From a virus: 45,186 nucleotides of DNA. Positions within the stretch are counted from its first letter, which is position 1, and each line of letters begins with the position of its first letter. The notes under the pieces are model-generated. The model had not been told where the DNA came from. It made no database searches and saw only the letters and a program-made list of their open reading frames with translations. Of the stretch, positions 6,879 through 13,960 are shown piece after piece. Both the position numbers and the translations under genes were made by a program. The stretch spans positions 1 to 45,186 of the IMG/VR virus record IMGVR_UViG_3300031766_000013. The stretch is one strand, 5' to 3'.

Positions 6879-7862
6879 ATGACGACTCAATATAGATTAA
6901 CGGTTAGCGATAGGGATAGGGTGGAACAGCGTTTCGATTCGCTTATAGACCACTGCGTTGACCCCATTCGTTTACGGGTGGTAGCCAACTCAGACAGATG
7001 GTGGACGGAATCGCTTACCCCTGATAACAAATTGTTCCTATCGGTAGCAACCAAGACCAATTCCAAATCAATATTAAAGCGTGGCTATAGGCATACGATG
7101 GACGTAGCCGCGCCAGACGGAATGAGGTACAGGTATAACTACCGTATAGGTAAGCAAGTGGGGGGTAACTCTGTCACCCGCAGAAACCCACGCCTTACAA
7201 ATCGGAAGGAGACGCTCACCTTGCCAGAGGTATCTGGGCGAATCGGAGTACCGCTTATAGATGTGGGGCATCCTATCTATAAAGAGATGCTGGATGTATG
7301 TATCGAGACCATGAGGATGGCAGCGGTGGTTAACATGTTGCAGGAAGTAACTAACCTCATACATACCCATGCTAGGACTGTTGGTCAGCTCAAGGCTCTA
7401 GTGCCAGACATCAGTACGATACTTCCTGACCATATACTGGAAACAGCAGGTCAGTACACACGCAAGCCCTCATTACCTAAGTACTTCAAAGACAAGATCG
7501 CTGCGGATAAAAAGTATGAGCGGGAGATGTTGGCTCATGGCTACAAGCTTGAGCAGATATGGAGCAATGAAGAAACGATATCTGATACTTTATCCACTGT
7601 AGAGCGCCCTAGTACAGTAGCGGTTGCTTTGCCACCCACGCCCCTAAGTAAGCGCGTGTCAATGGAGTACAAGCTCCAGCTACTAAGCGACTGGCTAGGT
7701 AAGGGGCTGATAAACAAGGTTGTGCATGAGAAGCGTGTAGCGAACGGGGATGAAGATGTGCGGAACATAGCCCAATTTTCCTTGAGGAACACCCCCATGG
7801 AAGGTACGTGCAGGCTAGATGTAACTAGGGATACTGACCGCCTGCCAATGGATGAACAGTAA
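6879..7862 (+). CDS. Hypothetical protein (327 aa)
   Basis: Family not recognised. The protein is mixed alpha/beta and basic in its first 120 residues. The middle (about 130-190) is helical and hydrophobic, and a proline-containing linker near 250 leads to a last helical segment. No nucleotide-binding or catalytic motif is apparent. AAGGAG at about 6866-6871 supports the start. It follows the ATPase-VWA module after a terminator and precedes two other unknowns. A segment LLSDWLGKG near its C-terminus resembles LSGWLGKQ at the end of the next protein, perhaps a shared short motif. Confidence 0.7.
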   Translation: MTTQYRLTVSDRDRVEQRFDSLIDHCVDPIRLRVVANSDRWWTESLTPDNKLFLSVATKTNSKSILKRGYRHTMDVAAPDGMRYRYNYRIGKQVGGNSVTRRNPRLTNRKETLTLPEVSGRIGVPLIDVGHPIYKEMLDVCIETMRMAAVVNMLQEVTNLIHTHARTVGQLKALVPDISTILPDHILETAGQYTRKPSLPKYFKDKIAADKKYEREMLAHGYKLEQIWSNEETISDTLSTVERPSTVAVALPPTPLSKRVSMEYKLQLLSDWLGKGLINKVVHEKRVANGDEDVRNIAQFSLRNTPMEGTCRLDVTRDTDRLPMDEQ

Positions 7863-7885
7863 TTTAATACTAAGGAGAAACAACT

Positions 7886-8617
7886 ATGAAAACCAAATAT
7901 ATAAACTCAACCACAGTCAGCAAGCCCTCTTCCGGCGGGGACACATGGACGTTCACACCACTAGGGTGTATCGCAACTAATGAGGGATTAGTAACTAGGA
8001 AAGCGGAGTACTTTAAGAAGTTCGATAATGTATTCGCTAGCCGCAATGCAATTAGGAAATCCATTAGGTCAGGTGTTCACCAAGCTGTAAGCGGGAAGGG
8101 GTTCAGCTTCCTAGCACCTATCGCTTCATACTTGGAGTTACCTACTGCGTATGTATCACTTACTTCTACGAGGAGAAGTATTCTTATTACTAACCTAGAT
8201 CACCAGCAAGCAACACATATCGAGGCAGCTATGCTGCTAATGAGTACTGGCAGGGTGCGCGGGGAAATTAATATGTTCATACCTTCCGAAAAGGAAAGAT
8301 GGATGGGGCAAGCCGCGTATAACCTACAGCAAGTGTCGGGATATAACGGTAAGTACGTGGTGGCGGCGGAGTACTATGCCGGAGATAGGGAGCAGGGAAT
8401 GTCATTGCAGAAAAGTAGGGATTACATACGCGATACCATACTCACCCACGATACAGAGGAAAACAGGGAGGTGCGGGCTAAGCTAGACCGCTGGCTTGAT
8501 GTTAGCCCTAACCTGTGCCTGCTCTATACTATAAATAACCAAGGCACTGGACATCAGAGAGAGACGAGCAGTCTATCAGGGTGGCTTGGTAAGCAAGATA
8601 AGTGGCTAAAGCTATGA
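7886..8617 (+). CDS. Hypothetical protein (243 aa)
   Basis: Family not recognised. The product looks like a soluble globular alpha/beta protein without cysteine clusters or a membrane segment. The start is supported by AAGGAG at about 7872-7877. The end overlaps the ATG of the 8614 gene by four bases (ATGA), so the two are probably co-translated. Its C-terminal LSGWLGKQDKW resembles a stretch in the preceding protein. It probably belongs to the same functional set as the 3293-6832 genes, but only proximity supports that. Confidence 0.7.
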   Translation: MKTKYINSTTVSKPSSGGDTWTFTPLGCIATNEGLVTRKAEYFKKFDNVFASRNAIRKSIRSGVHQAVSGKGFSFLAPIASYLELPTAYVSLTSTRRSILITNLDHQQATHIEAAMLLMSTGRVRGEINMFIPSEKERWMGQAAYNLQQVSGYNGKYVVAAEYYAGDREQGMSLQKSRDYIRDTILTHDTEENREVRAKLDRWLDVSPNLCLLYTINNQGTGHQRETSSLSGWLGKQDKWLKL

Positions 8618-9081
8618 GTATACTAAAAGAAGAAGAAGACAAGGTTATGTTTTACAAAACCCGTATGCACTACCAGTACAAAAAGTTCCATACTATGGAC
8701 GTAGCGAGTAGGAGACTCCTAGCACGCACCCTAGTTGGTATGTATGTGTTACCTCGTGCAACTCTGCGTTTACCTAGTGAGTGGTACGAGGTAACAGGCA
8801 TTACAGAAGCCAAAGCCACACTCGTATCTCTGCCAAACGATGTGGTGGAGAAGTACATACTCCACTGCCGATCACTCCCTAAACGTAAGGAGATTCAAAC
8901 ATCGGTGGCTTGTTCGTTCATTGATCGGCAGTCTGTCGATGTACTTCCAGTAGTACACGAAATCGCAGAGAGTGGATTCAGAGTACACGGGAAACCGCTC
9001 GGAGTACTAGAAGAGCTTGAAATAGAGCTTGAAATATCGGACATAAAAAGGGTATCAGAAACCATCCCCTCTATGGTCTAA
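8614..9081 (+). CDS. Chimeric hypothetical protein with a copied AAA+ segment (155 aa)
   Basis: I chose ATG 8614 because it overlaps the previous stop as ATGA; a GTG four codons earlier is also in frame. Residues about 79-104 (KYI...LPKRKEIQTSVACSFI) match the C-terminal part of the AAA+ protein (KYIDRLPKEIQTSAACSFI). At DNA level 8887-8924 copies 4250-4287 with one mismatch. The following 8925-8948 is the exact reverse complement of 4227-4250. The gene is thus partly built from both strands of the ATPase gene. Its end overlaps the convergent SGNH gene by 11 bases. Function unknown. Confidence 0.65.
   Translation: MSILKEEEDKVMFYKTRMHYQYKKFHTMDVASRRLLARTLVGMYVLPRATLRLPSEWYEVTGITEAKATLVSLPNDVVEKYILHCRSLPKRKEIQTSVACSFIDRQSVDVLPVVHEIAESGFRVHGKPLGVLEELEIELEISDIKRVSETIPSMV
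8887..8948 (+). repeat. Direct-plus-inverted copy of an AAA+ gene segment
   Basis: 8887-8924 equals 4250-4287 in 37 of 38 positions in direct orientation. 8925-8948 equals the reverse complement of 4227-4250 in all 24 positions. Together with upstream sequence at 8851-8873 it forms an inverted repeat: ACTGCCGATC at 8864-8873 pairs with 8923-8932, and AAGTACAT at 8851-8858 pairs with 8939-8946. The pattern is what a polymerase template switch between strands would leave. Confidence 0.8.
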
Positions 9082-10708
9082 GCCCCTTGTAGTATCTAAC
9101 TGCCCTGATAGTGCCACCGACTATAGCCGCGCAAAGCTTAGCGGCAGCTTCACTGGTGTGTAGTCCGTCCATAATTGCACCGCTTGCGGTAGCGGAAAAT
9201 CTTGGCTTAGTTCCTGTTGTATACCCAGCATGATTGTTCCCGTACCCGTCCCATTCACCCGTCTGCCCTGTATTAAATGCGCCCTCTATGAAGTCAGCAT
9301 AGTCTGGGTCAGAGGATTCCAGTATCCCGTACAATCTGGTATCGGTGTATGCGTTTGGTCTAGCCGCACACTCAGCTACAATCTTGTCACGGTGTGCGTT
9401 AAGTATTTCCATAACTTCATCGTAGTTATCGAACGAACCATCAGCAGCCGTACCCCTCGAATAAGGACTGCCCTTAGCGGGCATGATGTTGCGCCAGTAT
9501 ATGTATTTAATATTGTTAGTAGCTAGGTTAGCGAAGCAAGTGTCTACTCTAGCCGCCATGTTAGTAATGATTTCAGCAACAGACAAATCTCCACGGTTGT
9601 AGAGTATTGCTATGTCGTTAACACCAGAACCTATGATTGCGCTGTCGTTATTCTCCCCTGCCATATCAGCCGCCATGTTCACGTTTAGTTCAGCTAGTGT
9701 AGAGCCTGTAACAGCATGCCTGTTGAGCGTGGTAACGAAGGCTGTGAAGTACTGCTCCATACCGTAGAAGACCGTGTCATCGGCAGCGGGGTATGGGACT
9801 GAGTTGTACCGCTGTAGACTATCGCCACCGCTAAACACCTCAGTCCAAGGATGTATAGTTTCTGTAAGAGCTTCAAGCATCTCGGTAGTATCAGCCGCGA
9901 AGCTAAGGTAATCCAAGTCAGAGCTTGCTACGTATGTCATAGCCCAAGTTTGTACAGACGCACCTGCTGATGCGTTTGGTTTATGCTGAGTTAGTGTAGA
10001 GGGTAGGTCAGTCTGCCCTGTATAGTTGGTACTTGAGTACGTAGTACCATCAGGTAATGATAGCAAAGCTGTACCAGCAGTAGCGGTCGCATCACTTTGC
10101 AGTTGTATTAATTTACCTACCAACGCCGAGTTAGGCACGGTAGAAGCAGCAGGGAAATACCCACCCAACCAATTTAAAACCGCCGTGCCAGTACCTACGT
10201 TACCAGAAACACCAACATCAGAACTGTCAGGGTCACCATCTATTACGTTATAGAACCCTGTCTCAGAAGAAACCGCGCTTATAAACGTACCAATAACACA
10301 AGCGTCAACGCTAGTAGTACCATACAGGCTGGCAAGGGAGGTGTTCAAGTCAACGCTAGTAGTAGCGGACATAGAGAACCCATCTTGTGGTACGTCCGAA
10401 CCGTTAGCATCACTAGCTGTAGCTACAGTGCCAGTCTTCAAGCAGGTGAACGCCGAAGCCGCGTTAATCCTAGGGATATAAACCCGGTCTATGTGCTTCC
10501 ATTGATCAGCGTATGAGGTGTTGTATACCCACTGCCAGACTATATCCGTGGCGTATGTGGATGCGCTAGTAAGGTTTAGTATTGCAGCGTTCGCATCAGC
10601 TAAGGCACGTACATGGTCAGGGTTATCACCACTACCCCCACCACTACCAGTTAAGTCTCTTCCGACACTCTTCGATACACTTCTTGATACGCTATTTTCT
10701 GCACTCAC
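9071..10708 (-). CDS. SGNH/GDSL-type esterase, probable virion or surface enzyme (545 aa)
   Basis: All SGNH blocks that I can check are present in order: GGDSL near residue 293 (nucleophile serine), GVND near 358 (catalytic asparagine block) and DGLH near 512 (aspartate-histidine pair). The first 280 residues have no recognised enzyme motif and are serine/threonine/glycine rich. They begin with a short repeat (SVSRSVSKSVGRDL) resembling N-termini of tail-attached proteins. The likely role is deacetylation of host surface polysaccharide as a tail-spike or receptor-binding protein. The start is GTG with GAGGT upstream. It is the only minus-strand gene inside the early region. Confidence 0.75.
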   Translation of the reverse strand: MSAENSVSRSVSKSVGRDLTGSGGGSGDNPDHVRALADANAAILNLTSASTYATDIVWQWVYNTSYADQWKHIDRVYIPRINAASAFTCLKTGTVATASDANGSDVPQDGFSMSATTSVDLNTSLASLYGTTSVDACVIGTFISAVSSETGFYNVIDGDPDSSDVGVSGNVGTGTAVLNWLGGYFPAASTVPNSALVGKLIQLQSDATATAGTALLSLPDGTTYSSTNYTGQTDLPSTLTQHKPNASAGASVQTWAMTYVASSDLDYLSFAADTTEMLEALTETIHPWTEVFSGGDSLQRYNSVPYPAADDTVFYGMEQYFTAFVTTLNRHAVTGSTLAELNVNMAADMAGENNDSAIIGSGVNDIAILYNRGDLSVAEIITNMAARVDTCFANLATNNIKYIYWRNIMPAKGSPYSRGTAADGSFDNYDEVMEILNAHRDKIVAECAARPNAYTDTRLYGILESSDPDYADFIEGAFNTGQTGEWDGYGNNHAGYTTGTKPRFSATASGAIMDGLHTSEAAAKLCAAIVGGTIRAVRYYKGLRP

Positions 10709-10724
10709 TTTGTATTACCTCACA

Positions 10725-10753
10725 TATATAGGTTGCCAAACACTTTCCCCCAA
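10725..10753 (-). promoter_or_regulatory. Possible promoter for the SGNH gene
   Basis: On the minus strand TTGGGG (10748-10753) is followed after 17 bases by TATATA (10725-10730), reading toward the GTG at 10708. The -35 match is poor. It overlaps the plus-strand promoter at 10733-10761, so the two could exclude one another. Confidence 0.35.
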
Positions 10754-10761
10754 TGTATACT
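10733..10761 (+). promoter_or_regulatory. Sigma70-like promoter of the replication operon
   Basis: TTGCCA (10733-10738) and TATACT (10756-10761) are separated by 17 bases, a near-consensus host promoter. The polymerase ATG lies 30 bases beyond the -10 box, preceded by AAGGG. This is the only good promoter I see between the SGNH gene and the DNA polymerase gene. Confidence 0.65.
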
Positions 10762-10790
10762 CCCATTATCCACACAGCATAAGGGCTATC

Positions 10791-12608
10791 ATGGACAGGT
10801 ACACTATTGACTTCGAGACATATTATGATTCCGGTTACGGGCTACGTGGTCTATCTTACCCTGAGTATATATTAAACCCGCTCTTCCAAGTAATCGGTGT
10901 TTCAGTAGCTGTCAATGACGAGCCTGCTGAGTCGTTCACTGGTTCAAGACTTGATACTAAGGCGTGGTTAGATAAGTTCGATTGGGGTACTGGTTTAATG
11001 GTAGCTCACAACGCACACTTTGAGGCTGCAATACTAGCGTGGGTGTTCGACATACACCCGCACCGTATGTTCTGTACGATGATGGCATCGCGCCCATACG
11101 TTGTGCCATTTACGGATAGCATGTCTCTTAACAATACTACTCAGTACTTAGGGCTTGGTGTTAAGGGTGATGAAGCTGTCGCAGCGATTGGTATGCGCCG
11201 CAAAGATTTCTCTGAAGACGCTATGGAAAAGTACATGGCGTACTGTAGGCAGGATACTGACCTGACCGTGAAGCTGTACCATAAGTATGTTACTGAGTAC
11301 GGCATGCCAGTAGATGAGCGAGAACAAGTTCACCTTACTATACGTAAGTTCTCTGAGCCGCAGCTAATGGGTGACGTTGGAGTATTCCAAGATGCCCTTG
11401 ACCAGCATGTGATTGACCGTGACTTACTTATTACTGCGTCAGGCATACCAAAGACTAAGCTAGCATCTAATCCTCAGTTCGCTAAGGTGCTGAAGGACTT
11501 GGGTGTAGATGTCCCTATGAAGATAAGCCCTACTACTGGTAAGTCTACGTATGCATTTGCTAAGGACGATGTAGATTTCCAAAAGCTTATGAATGTTAAT
11601 GGCGCTAATGTAAAAACTATATGTAAGGCTAGGCTAGCCATTAAGTCAACGCAGTTAGTAACCCGACTAGAAAGATTTAAAAACATAAGCAACCTAACAG
11701 GTGGTAGCTTTCCAGCAGCACTTATGTATTGGGCTGCACGTACAGGTAGGTTCGGTGGTACAGACAAGACTAACTTACAAAACATGAAGCGTGGGTCGGT
11801 ACTAAGGCAAGGGTTAGTAGCACCTGAGGGGCATAAAGTTGTCGCTGCCGATTACTCACAGATTGAGGCACGCATAACAGCAACGCTAGCAGGGCAGCTT
11901 GACCTTATGGAGCAGTTCAGTAGGGGTGAGGATGTATACTCTCTATTCGCTGAGAAGATATACGGTCGGAGCATTAACAAGACGGATAACCCTGACGAAA
12001 GATTCATAGGTAAGACATGCATACTAGGGCTAGGCTACGGAATGGGACCGGATAGGTTCTATGAACAGATGCAAGCCGATGGGCATGAGCTATCCCATGA
12101 GTTCTGTGCGTCAACAGTACGCACTTACCGCACAACCTTCTGGAAGATTCGTGCGCTCTGGAAAGAAGCCGACCACGTTGTGCAATGTATGGCGGAGGGC
12201 AGACCAGTTAAGTTCGGTCCATGCACCACTGATGCAGCTGGCACAGTATGGTTACCCAACAACATGCCAATAGTTTACAACGGACTTAGTAAGGATGAGT
12301 CAACAGGAAACTACACGTACTATGTAGGTAAGAGTACGTATACTTTATATGGTGCTAAGTTAGTAGAGAACATAGTACAAGCGCTGGCTAGAATAATAAT
12401 GACAAGGGCTGAGCTGAAGTTAGCTGAGTTCAATCAGCTAGCCGCGCTTAGTGTTCACGATGAGCTTGTGTTTGTATGTGAAGACAAAGACGTTGAAAAA
12501 CTTCGCCATGGTTTGAGGGCTGTGTTTATGCGCCGCCCCCCTTGGATGAAGGACGTACCACTAGACAGCGAGATAAATGTAGGTGAAAACTACGCACAGT
12601 GTAAATAA
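10791..12608 (+). CDS. Family A DNA polymerase with 3'-5' exonuclease (605 aa)
   Basis: The N-terminal exonuclease shows DFE (residues 7-9), HNAHFE near 73 and YCRQDTD near 152. The polymerase domain shows motif A DYSQIEAR near 353, a motif B-like K...GLGYG near 410-418 and motif C HDE near 556. All catalytic acids are present, so it should be an active proofreading replicative polymerase. It lacks a 5'-nuclease domain, as usual in phages. The frame is open far upstream, but ATG 10791 has a ribosome site (AAGGG) and directly follows the promoter. An attenuator-like RNA follows the gene. Confidence 0.95.
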   Translation: MDRYTIDFETYYDSGYGLRGLSYPEYILNPLFQVIGVSVAVNDEPAESFTGSRLDTKAWLDKFDWGTGLMVAHNAHFEAAILAWVFDIHPHRMFCTMMASRPYVVPFTDSMSLNNTTQYLGLGVKGDEAVAAIGMRRKDFSEDAMEKYMAYCRQDTDLTVKLYHKYVTEYGMPVDEREQVHLTIRKFSEPQLMGDVGVFQDALDQHVIDRDLLITASGIPKTKLASNPQFAKVLKDLGVDVPMKISPTTGKSTYAFAKDDVDFQKLMNVNGANVKTICKARLAIKSTQLVTRLERFKNISNLTGGSFPAALMYWAARTGRFGGTDKTNLQNMKRGSVLRQGLVAPEGHKVVAADYSQIEARITATLAGQLDLMEQFSRGEDVYSLFAEKIYGRSINKTDNPDERFIGKTCILGLGYGMGPDRFYEQMQADGHELSHEFCASTVRTYRTTFWKIRALWKEADHVVQCMAEGRPVKFGPCTTDAAGTVWLPNNMPIVYNGLSKDESTGNYTYYVGKSTYTLYGAKLVENIVQALARIIMTRAELKLAEFNQLAALSVHDELVFVCEDKDVEKLRHGLRAVFMRRPPWMKDVPLDSEINVGENYAQCK

Positions 12609-12637
12609 ATTGTTGTCGGTCATGTCGGTCCATAGTA

Positions 12638-12734
12638 GGCAAGTTGAGTGCCTTCCGCTCACGGCGTGACTTTAAAATAGAGCGGAATCCCTTACCTGTC
12701 CACCGGCGCAGGACTCAACAGCCGGTACTTTTTT
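12638..12734 (+). ncRNA. Structured intergenic RNA with possible kissing loops and terminator
   Basis: Three stems: 12638-12641 with 12649-12652, 12653-12660 with 12680-12687 (8 perfect pairs), and 12702-12707 with 12721-12726, followed by AC and six T residues. The loop of stem 1 contains GTTGAG and the loop of stem 3 contains ACTCAAC (12713-12719). These are complementary over seven bases if T12649 is included. A loop-loop contact could therefore control the terminator. It lies between the polymerase and DUF3310 genes, so it may set the ratio of polymerase to downstream gene expression. Confidence 0.5.
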
Positions 12735-12760
12735 AAAAACATTGCCAGAGGAGACTGACA

Positions 12761-13003
12761 ATGAGTAAGTCAGATATGGTTACCAACCCACCCCACTACA
12801 ATCAGGGAGGGATAGAATGTATTGATGCAATCCACGCTTCGCTAGGCGACATTGGGTTCATAGCCCATTGTAGGGGTACAGCTATGAAGTACCTATGGAG
12901 AGCTGGACTAAAGGGAAGTCGGGCAGAGGACTTGGAAAAAGCCGACTGGTATATACGTAAAGCAATAGAAGTGAGTACTAAACTTGAAAAAACCAGCTGT
13001 TAG
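12761..13003 (+). CDS. DUF3310 family protein, T7 gp1.7-like (80 aa)
   Basis: The sequence NPPHYNQGGIECIDAI at the start and KYLWRAGLKG...EDLEKADWYI in the middle are the hallmarks of DUF3310. The T7 member (gp1.7) is a nucleotide kinase acting on dTMP and dGMP, so a role in nucleotide supply is plausible. The residues needed for that activity cannot be judged here. AGGAGA about ten bases upstream supports the ATG. Its end overlaps the next gene by 20 bases. It lies just after the attenuator-like RNA and heads the downstream part of the replication operon. Confidence 0.85.
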   Translation: MSKSDMVTNPPHYNQGGIECIDAIHASLGDIGFIAHCRGTAMKYLWRAGLKGSRAEDLEKADWYIRKAIEVSTKLEKTSC

Positions 13004-13649
13004 TTTCAGTAGGCTCAATGCCTATGAGTTATGCCCTAAGAAGTTCTACCACACCAGTGTTGTTAAGGACGTTAGTCCTGTGTTTGGTAGCGCCGCTGAC
13101 TATGGTAAGGAAGTACACGCAGCCCTAGAAATGCGTGTTAAGAAGGGCAAGAAACTTCCCATGCACATGACCCACCTAGAAAAATATGCAGCCAAGTTCG
13201 CCAACCCTAAGCCTAAGCCTGACGAGATACTAACCGAGCAACAGCTAGCCATTACCGAAGACATGGGACCAACAGGCTGGTTCGATAGGGATGTTTGGTT
13301 TCGCTCTATCGTTGACTACCTAGCCATCAAAGGTAGCGATGCAGTATTAGTAGACTACAAGACAGGGCGTATGTCAGACGACTTCACTCAGCTACAAGTG
13401 TCCGCATGCATACTGTTTCTATTCCGTCCAGAACTAGAGCGCATCAAGCTGATGTACTGGTGGATTAAGGATAAGAAAATAACAAGCGAAGTAATTACTA
13501 GGGAAGATACTGTAGAGGTATGGAACATGCTCATGCCTAGGATAGAGGCGTACAACAAAGCGCACCGCACAGATACCTTCCCTAAACGACAGAATTTTTT
13601 GTGCAAGAGAAACTGCGAGGTAAAAGACTGCCCGCTTAATGGGATATAG
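12984..13649 (+). CDS. PD-(D/E)XK nuclease, Cas4/RecB-like (221 aa)
   Basis: The pattern SFSRLNAYELCP (residues 7-18), SIVDYL near 110, VDYKTG near 123 and a Q-box QLQ near 136 is that of RecB-family PD-(D/E)XK nucleases. One cysteine at residue 17 plus three near the C-terminus (CKRNCEVKDC, about 207-216) fit the iron-sulfur cluster of Cas4-like enzymes. It probably acts as a single-strand exonuclease in recombination or end processing. The start is TTG inside the previous gene with no strong ribosome site, so coupling is likely. No CRISPR array or cas1 is present, so an adaptation role is not implied. Confidence 0.85.
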   Translation: MKKPAVSFSRLNAYELCPKKFYHTSVVKDVSPVFGSAADYGKEVHAALEMRVKKGKKLPMHMTHLEKYAAKFANPKPKPDEILTEQQLAITEDMGPTGWFDRDVWFRSIVDYLAIKGSDAVLVDYKTGRMSDDFTQLQVSACILFLFRPELERIKLMYWWIKDKKITSEVITREDTVEVWNMLMPRIEAYNKAHRTDTFPKRQNFLCKRNCEVKDCPLNGI

Positions 13650-13651
13650 CT

Positions 13652-13960
13652 ATGACACCAGAAGGGAAAGTTAAAGAAGACATAAAGAAAATGCTACGTA
13701 AGTACGAAGCCTATTGGTTCATGCCTGTTGGTAATGGTATGGGCGCACCTTCATTAGACTTTTTAGTTTGTGTACGTGGCATGTACGTTGGCATAGAAGC
13801 GAAGGCTCCCGGCAAGAAGGCGACAGCAAGACAAGTTATGACTATGGATAGCATACGAGATTCTGGAGGGTATGCGTTCGTATGTGATGGGGACATAAAA
13901 GAATTGGAGACAAACATCATTAAGATAATGATGTTGCGAAGCATAGAAGATTCTAAATGA
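13652..13960 (+). CDS. VRR-NUC domain nuclease (102 aa)
   Basis: The central stretch at residues about 33-62 follows the VRR-NUC pattern: an aspartate (LDF), then GIEAKAPG containing the E-x-K pair, then TARQ. Stand-alone phage VRR-NUC proteins form dimers and can cut branched DNA such as Holliday junctions, so resolving recombination or replication intermediates is likely. The usual proline before the first aspartate is a leucine here. The gene starts two bases after the previous stop, and its own stop overlaps the next start (ATGA), placing it firmly within the operon. Confidence 0.85.
   Translation: MTPEGKVKEDIKKMLRKYEAYWFMPVGNGMGAPSLDFLVCVRGMYVGIEAKAPGKKATARQVMTMDSIRDSGGYAFVCDGDIKELETNIIKIMMLRSIEDSK

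Noticed and set aside
10518-10790. N-terminal extension of the DNA polymerase frame upstream of 10791
   Set aside because: It overlaps the SGNH gene and the promoter. The exonuclease motif begins right after ATG 10791, which has its own ribosome site.
13652-13960. Cas4-like and VRR-NUC genes as a possible phage CRISPR or defence system
   Set aside because: No cas1, cas2, effector or repeat array is present. Both nucleases sit in a replication operon where recombination roles suffice.
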